A stretch of DNA of 21,135 nt from Gracilaria caudata (lineage: Eukaryota > Rhodophyta > Florideophyceae > Gracilariales > Gracilariaceae): positions 1-21,135 of the forward strand of contig JASCIV010000401.1 in assembly GCA_030374735.1 (NCBI GenBank), given 5' to 3'. Positions 8,107 to 16,115 of this stretch are shown here, one piece after another; the stretch's first letter is position 1; every line of letters starts with the position of its first letter. The position numbers were made by a program, and so were the translations under genes. The notes beneath the pieces were generated by a model. It was not told the origin of the DNA. It saw only the letters and a program-made list of their open reading frames with translations, and did no database searches.

Positions 8107-8216
8107 GGTTTCTTCTTCTTCTTTATTGTGGACAGCAGCTTCTAATTACTAAGCTGCAGTAAAGCTTTCAAAGAAAGCTTTCTCTCTTTAAGAAGGCCAA
8201 AAGATGGTTTCTGTTA
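8107..8216 (-). repeat. Right terminal inverted repeat, with an internal hairpin
   Basis: This is the inverted partner of 7325-7428. It also has its own small perfect inverted repeat, AAAGCTTTC-AAA-GAAAGCTTT, near 8160-8180, which the left arm has lost. Confidence 0.75.
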
Positions 8217-9137
8217 GAGAAGTCATGAAGAGCTCCAGCCTCCCGTAAACGAGGCGGCTGAGTTGAACAGTATCCGCGCCTTCCCTGCCTCCTTCAAGAC
8301 AGGTAAGCTTCATTCCCAACGGTGCACCGATGTATTATTGAGACCGATCAAAACAAACACACGACTCTCTGATATGTTGACATGAGTCAAGTTGTCATAT
8401 CCGTCTCTGAGGTATGGTTTAGAGCGGTTCCAGGTCTCGTGATGGTATGTCCAAGACTTATAAACCATCAACTTACAAGCGTGAGGGAGATTGACGTCAC
8501 TCAAACTGAAAAAGAAGACAACGAAACCAATCCGCACCGTGATGAGGTTCTGAACGCATGGGTGGTAGACTAGCTAAAAAAATCCCATACCATCTGCCAA
8601 ATATCCCTTTCGCTTGTTTATCTGGTGCTGAAAACCACGAAAAGAACGGTTAAGAACGGCGGACGAGAGAACTGCAAAGAGAGAGAGAGCGAGAGAGAGA
8701 TGGGCTCGTTCAAGACAGCATCTCTTCCACATCGCGGATACTTCTGAAACTGGTAGTTTAAGGTCCCTTCCATATGAAGAAATGTTGCATGAACTAGAAT
8801 TGTTGGCTTGCCAGTTCATCTCTTCGAATGATGATGTCGAAGCACACAATGGAAAGGCGATCTTTTCCTATTTCGTCTGATCTGAATTGCAGATCAATAC
8901 AGCAGAGTCACCCCTTTCGTAACATAACACGATCCGGGACAGAGCTTGTCGAGGTTGCCCGAATTTTTTGTTTTCACAATTCGAACACGGTCTGTGGCGG
9001 AGACTGTTCTTGGCGACGCGAGGCTTTGCAAGTTCACGCAATTTGTTGAAGCCAACTCTAAAAGAAAGTCATCCCCAACAGGAACGCATGAATATCAAGG
9101 AGCGACAGCTTTTCGGGGGCGTGGTGAGTGTCGGAAC
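8217..9137. other. Intergenic region between the TIR element and the basic repeat protein
   Basis: No gene is recognised. Short frames on both strands have no domain signal and shadow each other. A GA-rich simple repeat lies at 8679-8700. Confidence 0.4.
8679..8700 (+). repeat. (GA)n microsatellite
   Basis: A GA dinucleotide run of about 22 nt is interrupted once by a C. GAGA runs can act as promoter elements, but nothing around this one supports a particular target gene. Confidence 0.8.
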
Positions 9138-9587
9138 TCACGTCTTTGCCACATCCGTTTTGTCGAACAATTTCCGTTTTTTCCGAGGTGTGTAAAACTT
9201 CTCACTTAGCTCCCTTTTGCTGTCCGTAAACGTCTCCATCGTCGTAAGAAATTCGGTGTGCCTCCTTCTTCTTGCCTTTCTCTGGAGCATGTGCTGCACC
9301 AAAAGTGCTCTTTTCTTGTTTGGCTTGTAGTACGCTTCGTAGTAAGCTTGGTTGCTTTCTTCTTTGGAATCGAAGCTCGTCATTAGCAGCTCTGACAACT
9401 TCCGTTTCCGAGGGCGTGGCTGAGAAAAGTAGCATGTTTCATAGTAAACCCAACGGTCTTCTTCCAAGGACTTTTTGGTTTTCAAAGCACGCTCTGCGTA
9501 CATCCTCGTCTCTTCCGACTCAACTTCGTGGGTCACCTCTCTATCTTCGATGTTTCTCGAAGTTGTTTCTTTCTCAGGCGAAACCAT
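9138..9587 (-). CDS. Unknown basic protein with repeated NLS-like motifs
   Basis: From the ATG at 9587 the product is 149 residues (an in-frame ATG at 9716 would give 192). I do not recognise the family. It is very rich in K, R and E and is built from about three imperfect 30-35-residue repeats. Each ends in an aromatic pair followed by a basic cluster: Y-Y-E-T-C-Y...P-R-K-R-K-L, then Y-Y-E-A-Y-Y-K-P-N-K-K-R-A-L, then K-F-Y-T-P-R-K-K-R-K-L-F near the C-terminus. Repeats 2 and 3 also share an upstream T/S-E-L/F-L...F-D/T-S-K-x-E block. The P-R-K-K-R-K type cluster resembles classical nuclear localisation signals, so a nuclear or nucleic-acid-binding role is possible but only inferred. It stands alone in a gene-poor stretch, so expression should be shown before it is trusted. 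Confidence 0.5.
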   Translation of the reverse strand: MVSPEKETTSRNIEDREVTHEVESEETRMYAERALKTKKSLEEDRWVYYETCYFSQPRPRKRKLSELLMTSFDSKEESNQAYYEAYYKPNKKRALLVQHMLQRKARRRRHTEFLTTMETFTDSKRELSEKFYTPRKKRKLFDKTDVAKT

Positions 9588-9716
9588 AGTTCGAGTCAGC
9601 GTAAAAAACACTGAATCTCTGTTGAGCACGACGAAGATAGTCGTCGGTGAAGCAACTTTGAAGACAGAGTCAGTGGAAGTACCGCTGGTCTGCTGATGCA
9701 ATCTGCAGTTATGCAT

Positions 9717-11390
9717 CTTTGCTGCGTACGAGAGCCAATGTGTTTGCTACAGGTTGGCAAATTCCAGTCGATGCATGCGTGACACACTGCTCTACATGAG
9801 AATTAGGAACCTCGGGTTTGGTCCATGATCGCCGATGTCCAAGTAAATTAGAATCTTTGAACCTCATTATCAGCTGGGTAGTTCCGGGCTGCGTTAACCA
9901 TTTGTTCTTGACAGGGGTGTTTCTCTTCGACATGCAAGTACTATTCCAAGGATTTTCTCAAAGAATCGAACGAGAACTTGCCAAAATCTCCCTTTTGTTT
10001 TGCTTCCCAAGAAACCATTTGCAATAGAGATATTTTCATGTACCTTGTACGCGGCAGTTTTGCTCGCTGCAAATGAAATGACATCTCTTCATTGTATCGG
10101 CGTCTGTGATTGCAGTTGCATTAATAACCATGTGTACAGGGTAGAACTGTTTTTGGGGTGTCCGGGAGACGATTGTTCATTCTTCATCTGTGAATACTTC
10201 ATCTGGGAATCAAATGGTTTTGCTTGGGCCCAGAATTGACTGCTAATTTACGTGTGTGCGCTTTACGCATGATTGATGCGCTCGAGTTACCGTCGTACTG
10301 TTACCCTTACAAGAAGTTCTTACCAAGAACCTGTTCTTCAGCGGACTATTCGGCATATAATAATAGTATTGCTCGTTCCCTGCATGATCTTTGTTGACCA
10401 TGGCCGCTAGTCCACCATCCCAAGTTAGCCGTGCGGTCTAACTGTATGATGATGGTGCTTATGGTGATGGCTCGATTCGCGAAGACACATACATTTACGT
10501 GTTTCGTTAAAACAACGACGACGGTGGCATCAATCACGTGTGATTGGTCTATTTGCGTTCCAGTGCGGAGCTGTCCTGTGCGAAGGTAATACTGAAGGGT
10601 ACAGATATCTATTTGACTGCTACCTTCAAATTCTGATGTTCAAAATAACATGCATCTCTTCCCCCAACGCATCACTCTTCTCTTTCTCTTTCTGAGCACT
10701 TAAGCTGAATTACGACTTTTGTTGAAAGCATCACTGCTAAAGATCCCTAAACATACTATGAGAGCACCCGGTGCTGAAGTTGAAAACGAGACCTCTGAAA
10801 AACATGGACGGCATAGGCGTATATTCTCTCGTTTTCATGACATTACATTAGCAAGAGATCTCTAGGCCTTCTTTATTTTGTTGTACTCCGGATATTGTAT
10901 TTCAATACGGTCTAAATGAGAAACCACGTCCTTAAAGGGTAACGAAGCGCCGAAAAACTGAAACCGAATGCCTCGGAAACACCATAGCTGCCGATTCTAC
11001 CGCCAGCCAGACTTCTTGACTTTTTTTTCTCGTCATGAGATCGTTTGCGCTTTCGAAATACGAACCATCTCATGGCCGGACTCGCCCCTTTTGCAGCTAC
11101 CGCGCTGAACCACCAACGACTTTTTAGCAGCGGGCAAGACTATGTTTGTACCATCTACTCAGGAACGATCAACAAAAACTGGTACAACACGCAATCCGAG
11201 AGTCCGGCAAGCAGCCCTACACATTTCGTACGGGGGACAAAAATATCGCCCTATACGTCACCGCATGATGCAAGACAACTTCGATCAAATCATCACATCT
11301 ATCCTCCTTCATATGCACATACTGTACACCCCCCCCTCTTTACAAGCACACGCAAAACACTGTTAAACAAAACATAAACAGCTACAAATG
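9717..11390. other. Gene-poor region downstream of the coiled-coil gene
   Basis: No gene is recognised in about 1.7 kb. The most protein-like frame is a 79-codon plus-strand one at 10000-10239, with a hydrophobic N-terminal run and several Cys, but nothing else supports it. The last 350 bases before 11391 are A/C-rich and probably include the 3' UTR of the minus-strand coiled-coil gene. Confidence 0.4.
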
Positions 11391-14300
11391 TTAGCTTTCA
11401 AACGATCTGCTTCCGGGAGATATCTTCGTTAGTTTGTTTCTCAACCGCACGGCTTCTTCTTGCGCATACGCTAGCTCGACTCGAGTGTTGATAAGCTCAT
11501 CCAATACAGCGTCATTTCCATTTGATGCTTCACCCACCAGTTTCGCGTTCTCAGATCTTAACTTCTCCAACTCGGTTTCCTGCGATTGAATCATATGGAG
11601 AGCAGATTTCAGTTCTTCCCGAACCTCATTCAAGCGATGCATATCCTTCGACTTCGCCTTCGTCTCTGCAACGGCAACATCTCGTTCTTCTTCAACGGCC
11701 TTCAACTCAGCCTGAAGCGTCTCCAACTCGTGATTCACAGACCTTACTTGTCTTGCGGCTGCGCTACGTTCGCTCTTCACCACGTCGGATTCTTCGCGGA
11801 CTTTTGAAAGACTGTGCTGTAACGCTTCGTTAGCTCGTGTCAACGAGTGGCACTCAGATACAGCCCGGTCCCTAGACGCCATTAGTTCTGCGGCGTCTTC
11901 CGTGGAAAGCAGTGTAGAATTGAGCTTCTTAAGGTGCGTTACTTCGCTGCTAATGGCTTCAAGGTCTGATTGTAGAGAGCGATTTTCATTCTCCAGGCCA
12001 TCGTTTTCTCGAGATAGATTCCTTACGATCGATGTGCTTTTCGCCTCGACAGAACGCTTAGCATCTTCCACTTCAGATAAGCGATTTCTGGTATCTTTGA
12101 GAGTTTCTCTTAGTTCTTCTAGACTTGATTCTGAAGCCACAATCTTTGTCTTGAAACTATTAACATCCTCCACAAGTTGAACCCTTGCATGTTCTGAGTG
12201 CTGCAGACGTCGCGAAGTAGAGTCCAGTTCATTCTTGCTCTCAGAGAAACTCTTTTGTAGCCCAGCAAGCTGTGCGGTAACGTCCTCCACTCGATCTTGC
12301 AGTGTTTTCTTATCCTCAATCAACTGCCGCCCTTCGCTGGAATGCTTCTTCTCAAGGGTCTCCAGATCAACCATCTTCTTACGAAGGGTTGCTGCCTCTG
12401 ACTCGATCGCATTGACACGTTCTTCTGCCGATACACGAGCAGATGACTCAACAGAAAGCTTCTCGGTCAAAGAAGTGTTTCTTGATTTCAAAGCTTGCAC
12501 CATCTCCTCCGCGTTCTTCTTACCGGTGATTTCACTTTCTCTGGAAACTTTCTCTGTCTCCAGCTGGGCGAGTTTCTCGTTGACTTGGCGAGTAAGTTCA
12601 TGCAGCTGCTTGTCCCGATCGGATATCCGTGATTCCGCGATAGCAATCTCTCTTTGAAGGGCGTTGAGCTCTGCTTGATGAGTCGAGTCTTTCAAGCTCG
12701 AGGCCTTTTTCAAGTCATTAACTTCAGCCTGTAGCAAGTTGGATTCGGCTTTGCTTTCTGCAAGCTCTCTTTGCGCTTCTCGAAGAAGACTTTCTGTTGA
12801 GGATGTAGAAGATGACACGGCAGACAAGGATTCCTTTAGTGACTCTAGCTCTGTTTCAAGTGCGGATGACTTGTGACGAGCTGAATCACGTTCCTTTGAG
12901 ACTTGTTCCTGACGGCTGGACAATTCTTGAAGAGATCTCTTTAAAGTCGCAAGCTCAGATGACACCTTCGAGAAAGCTTCTTCCTTGCCGCGTAGGTCAG
13001 CTTCGAGGGATGCCTGAGTGGTTCTAGAGACTTCAATTTGCTTCTGAAAGGCCTCTTTTTCTTTCTCCAAATGCTGCACTTTAATGCGGGTCTCTTCTTC
13101 GTTGGCAGAGAGAGAGACCTCCAGACCTTCTGTCTTGGATTTTAGTGCTCTAAGTTCGTCTTCTCTTGTCGTAAGAGTTTTTCGAAGTGTGTCCAACTTC
13201 TCAACCTCTGCCGCTGTAGCTTCCCGTTCCACTCTCAAGTCCCCCTTCACGCCAGTGATTTCTCCCCTCACCAAATCCAGCTCCGCTTCGACTTTCTCCC
13301 GTTGAGATTCTGAGGATGAAAGCTGTGATCTCAGCGCAGCATACTGCTCTTCTGATGGGCCGCTCTCAAGCTTTTGGAAAAGGTCATCTCTTTCCTTCTT
13401 CAGCATGCGGATTTCCTTATTCAATCCCTTGCGAACACGGAACAATTCCCGAATAGCTGCATCGCGCTCTTCACTAATATTGTGGTCCAGGTCCTGGCTA
13501 CTGCGAGAGAGGCTCCTTTGAATCACGGGGTTGCGCACCTCAGTGTTGGGAACTGTATCCTTAGCGTTTTTCAGATCAGCAACCGCCGTGTCGCGCTCCT
13601 TGCGCAACCTCCTCACCATCTCTCGCAACTCATCATGTTCCCTGTCTGCGTTTGCAAGAAGGCTCGTGACTTCATTACGCTTCTCAGTCTCTGTTCTCAG
13701 CATTCTTTCAAGCTCTGCAATCTGTTCGTTTAGATTGGCAGCCATCTGCTCCGTTTCGCTAACCGGATGCTCGGATTTAACCTCACGCGGAGACTTGCGC
13801 ATTTCTTCGTTCTGCGCTTGTACAGCTTCCAACTCTTTTCGAAGTCGATCGCACTCTGCTTCAATCGTCGTTGTTCGCTGCGCACTCGCACTTGCCTCGG
13901 AACGAAGCTTTTCTGTCTCAATGGATGATTCTTGACGCAACGATTCGATATCGTGGCTCAGCTTCTCCTTAGCAAGGACCACATCTTCTAACTCCTTCTT
14001 ATGCATCTCCCTTGATTCGGCAGCATAAGTTTGCGAACTAACCTTCAAAGCTTCATGGTCTTCTCTCAACGACCTGAGCTCCGCTTCCAACGCCACTGTA
14101 CGCTCCTCTGAATTAGCTCTTCCTCCGTTGGATACTTTGAGTTCTTCTTCAAGCTCTTGAATTCGACTGGCAAATGCCTTACTCTTCTCCTCTTCCTGCT
14201 TTTCGTATTCTGCTACGATACGTTCAAGTTCTGCTTTTCGTTTGCTTTCAAGCTCTTCGGTGAGCTTGACGCACTCCGCTTCCACGTCTTGCTTGTGCTC

Positions 14301-15731
14301 AGAGTCTTTCTTTATGATTTCCTCTCTGAGATTATTGTCGTATTCTTGCTGTTTCTCGGCAATTGCTGTTTCCAATTGTTGCGCATGAAGTCTTTTCAAG
14401 TCTTGCAGTTGAGCTTCGAGGCTGTTTTTCTCAGCAGTACTAACTTCGTCCCTAGTTGAGATGAGCGCAGCTTCATGCTCCACCTCTTTCTCTTTAATGA
14501 GCGCTTCGGCTGTGGCCAAGGCAGCTTGCTTTTCTTCTAAAAGCGATTCTTTCTCCTGAAGTTGCTGCTTCAGGTCATCGACGGTCCACTGTAGATCAGA
14601 GAGCGCTTTAGCGTTCTCCACAGAGCGCTTACGCGTTTGTTCATAATCGTTTTTGGCTACATCCCATTGTTCGCGAAGCTCAGCCAATGTACGAGCCTTG
14701 CTCTCCAAAAGCTGTGAGTTGCGCGAATTGATTTGCTCCTGCTCCTCTCGCTCTCGCTGCAAGGACTTCCTCAATTCGTCGCGTTCCTCCTGAAGAGACG
14801 TCAAACTAGCATCTGCAGTACTGCGTGCAGAGGACGACGTGGATTGTTCTTCCGTTGCAGTGGACTGCGACTGTGTCTGCGACTGCGTCTGCGACTGCGA
14901 GGTTGCAAACTTTGCCTGCAGATCCGCGTGCTCCTGGCGGAGCGAATTGTACCATTCAGCAAGTTGAGTGTATGTGGTGCGTATCTTGGCGGCATGCGCG
15001 ACATGTGCCGCGACCTTTCGCTCTGCTTCGAGCTTCTCGCGCTCACATTGGGCGTATTGTTCTTCTAAGGTACGCACTCGCTGTTGCAAAGCGGAGACAT
15101 CGGCAGAAAGGGCACCAGCCTCCTGCAAAGATTGGTGAAGCGAGTCGGCAGACTGCTCGAGATTGTCGAGACGGCGTTGCTTGTCCCGGACGTCCTGTCG
15201 AAGTCGCTCTAATGCGAGGGCGGCGGCGGCCTCGTCCATGTCAGTGGAGGAAGTATTGGTATTAGTGGGGGATTGAAGAGACTTGGGAGCGTCAGGAACG
15301 ATGTCGGCGTAGAGATGCAGAAACTTTTCGCCTATTTCCTTCACGGCAACAGTGAGGGTGAGCGCAATTGACGCAGGCATGTGGATTGTGGTGGTGATGG
15401 ACTTGTTTGCAGCGGCGGCAATCTTGAGTATGTAGTAGGCCATATCGAACGGAACTTCTGAAACGATAGTAGGCGCAGCGGAAGGTTCTTGGGGAGGCGA
15501 GAGCAGAACCAAAGCGGTATCAAGCGGCTCCGCAGGGTCATCGGAGGTAATTGAGCCAGCGCCCTGACGCACACGAGCATACAGAGCCATCTGCTCGCCG
15601 AAAGAGCCAGCGGTATCGAGAGACTTGGCGGCGGTGAGCTTGGCGGCCTTTCCGGCTCGCATCCACCTGAAGAAGTACAGCTGCGGGTGCGGAGAAACAT
15701 CGCCGATAATTCTCTGCAGCGTGAGCGTCAT
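11391..15731 (-). CDS. Giant coiled-coil protein with a possible NT-C2 head (golgin/tether-like)
   Basis: The predicted protein is 1446 residues without introns. Residues 1-132 are not coiled coil: they begin M-T-L-T-L-Q-R-I, have strand-like segments (Q-L-Y-F-F-R-W-M-R-A-G-K near 17-28) and end in alternating hydrophobic strands with V-A-V-K-E-I. This resembles the NT-C2 domain, a C2-like module found in EEIG1/EHBP1 and in plant coiled-coil proteins once labelled myosin-like; the match is by eye and weak. After a S/T/P linker, from about 168 to the end the chain is almost unbroken heptads rich in E, K, L, S, R and Q. No myosin, kinesin or SMC head is present, so it is not a motor. The ATG at 15731 is chosen because upstream codons (frame open to 16145, another ATG at 15803) are R/A/C-rich products of GC-rich promoter DNA. 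It is head-to-head with Rab3GAP2. A tethering or scaffold role is inferred. Confidence 0.85.
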   Translation of the reverse strand: MTLTLQRIIGDVSPHPQLYFFRWMRAGKAAKLTAAKSLDTAGSFGEQMALYARVRQGAGSITSDDPAEPLDTALVLLSPPQEPSAAPTIVSEVPFDMAYYILKIAAAANKSITTTIHMPASIALTLTVAVKEIGEKFLHLYADIVPDAPKSLQSPTNTNTSSTDMDEAAAALALERLRQDVRDKQRRLDNLEQSADSLHQSLQEAGALSADVSALQQRVRTLEEQYAQCEREKLEAERKVAAHVAHAAKIRTTYTQLAEWYNSLRQEHADLQAKFATSQSQTQSQTQSQSTATEEQSTSSSARSTADASLTSLQEERDELRKSLQREREEQEQINSRNSQLLESKARTLAELREQWDVAKNDYEQTRKRSVENAKALSDLQWTVDDLKQQLQEKESLLEEKQAALATAEALIKEKEVEHEAALISTRDEVSTAEKNSLEAQLQDLKRLHAQQLETAIAEKQQEYDNNLREEIIKKDSEHKQDVEAECVKLTEELESKRKAELERIVAEYEKQEEEKSKAFASRIQELEEELKVSNGGRANSEERTVALEAELRSLREDHEALKVSSQTYAAESREMHKKELEDVVLAKEKLSHDIESLRQESSIETEKLRSEASASAQRTTTIEAECDRLRKELEAVQAQNEEMRKSPREVKSEHPVSETEQMAANLNEQIAELERMLRTETEKRNEVTSLLANADREHDELREMVRRLRKERDTAVADLKNAKDTVPNTEVRNPVIQRSLSRSSQDLDHNISEERDAAIRELFRVRKGLNKEIRMLKKERDDLFQKLESGPSEEQYAALRSQLSSSESQREKVEAELDLVRGEITGVKGDLRVEREATAAEVEKLDTLRKTLTTREDELRALKSKTEGLEVSLSANEEETRIKVQHLEKEKEAFQKQIEVSRTTQASLEADLRGKEEAFSKVSSELATLKRSLQELSSRQEQVSKERDSARHKSSALETELESLKESLSAVSSSTSSTESLLREAQRELAESKAESNLLQAEVNDLKKASSLKDSTHQAELNALQREIAIAESRISDRDKQLHELTRQVNEKLAQLETEKVSRESEITGKKNAEEMVQALKSRNTSLTEKLSVESSARVSAEERVNAIESEAATLRKKMVDLETLEKKHSSEGRQLIEDKKTLQDRVEDVTAQLAGLQKSFSESKNELDSTSRRLQHSEHARVQLVEDVNSFKTKIVASESSLEELRETLKDTRNRLSEVEDAKRSVEAKSTSIVRNLSRENDGLENENRSLQSDLEAISSEVTHLKKLNSTLLSTEDAAELMASRDRAVSECHSLTRANEALQHSLSKVREESDVVKSERSAAARQVRSVNHELETLQAELKAVEEERDVAVAETKAKSKDMHRLNEVREELKSALHMIQSQETELEKLRSENAKLVGEASNGNDAVLDELINTRVELAYAQEEAVRLRNKLTKISPGSRSFES
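14861..14901 (-). repeat. Coding microsatellite giving an S-Q/T-Q run
   Basis: A six-base unit (CTGCGA/CTGCGT type, antisense) repeats about six times. In the coiled-coil protein it encodes alternating S-Q and T-Q near residues 277-290, followed by a S/T-rich stretch. It makes a flexible break in the coiled coil, and its length probably varies between strains. Confidence 0.75.
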
Positions 15732-16115
15732 ACGTAAAACATGGGTCGAATCGGGAGGCGGACGCGCGTGCGTGCGAGCGCGCGAGGGCACCACGGCCGC
15801 CATGGCGAAGGGCGACGGCAGCGACACGCGGCGAAAGAGCGCGGCAGAGCGAGAGAGCGCGCAGAGCGAGAGCGCGCAGAGCGAGAACGCGCAGCGACGA
15901 GGGAGCAGAGAAACGCGGCGCAGCGCGCGCTGCTGCCAAGTGACGGCCCTCAAGTGAAGTGAAGTCACATGATGTGGCGGCTGCGCCACACCCTCGCTCG
16001 TACTCCGCTGTAAGAGCGCGAACGGCCGCCTTACACCACACCAGCGCCGCGCCTCTTCTGCCGCCCGGCCCCCGTGCCGGTGCGCGCGTGCGATGACGGG
16101 CGGCGCGCGGCCGCC
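15732..16115. promoter_or_regulatory. GC-rich bidirectional promoter region
   Basis: These 384 bases separate the chosen starts of two divergent genes. The DNA is strongly GC-rich with many CpG and no TATA box. Because of this composition it stays open in several frames on both strands, which creates apparent N-terminal extensions for both genes. CCGCCATG and GCCGCCATG contexts mark the ATGs at 15803 (-) and 16116 (+). Shared regulation of the two genes is an inference. Confidence 0.5.
15853..15897. repeat. Three tandem 15-bp units in the divergent promoter
   Basis: GAGAGCGCGCAGAGC occurs twice exactly (15853-15867 and 15868-15882) and a third time with changes (15883-15897). Since 15 is a multiple of three, it keeps the minus frame open and gives a repeated A-L-S-L-C peptide in the apparent extension. 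That explains the long open frame without needing it to be coding. Confidence 0.85.

Larger units (their letters stand above)
7325..8216. mobile_element. MITE-like element with terminal inverted repeats of about 105 bp
   Basis: The left arm (about 7325-7428) and right arm (about 8107-8216) align as inverted copies at roughly 80 percent identity. Shared blocks, read in the left-arm direction, include TTTTGGCCTT, AGAGAGAA, a CAGCTTAG/AATTAG block, and TGTCCACAATAAA followed by an AAGAAGAAGAAA run. The element is about 890 bp. No transposase is encoded, so if mobile it is non-autonomous. The outer ends do not align crisply and I see no convincing target-site duplication, so the exact borders are uncertain. 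It could instead be two independent copies of one repeat in opposite orientation. Confidence 0.7.

Noticed and set aside
10000..10239. 79-codon plus frame with a hydrophobic start and several Cys, a possible small secreted protein
   Set aside because: The signal-like segment is weak and the Cys spacing fits no family I know. It lies in a gene-poor stretch and has no promoter or poly(A) support.
11391..15731. Myosin heavy chain or SMC identity for the coiled-coil protein
   Set aside because: There is no motor or ATPase head (no P-loop or signature motif). Similarity to myosin tails would come only from heptad composition.
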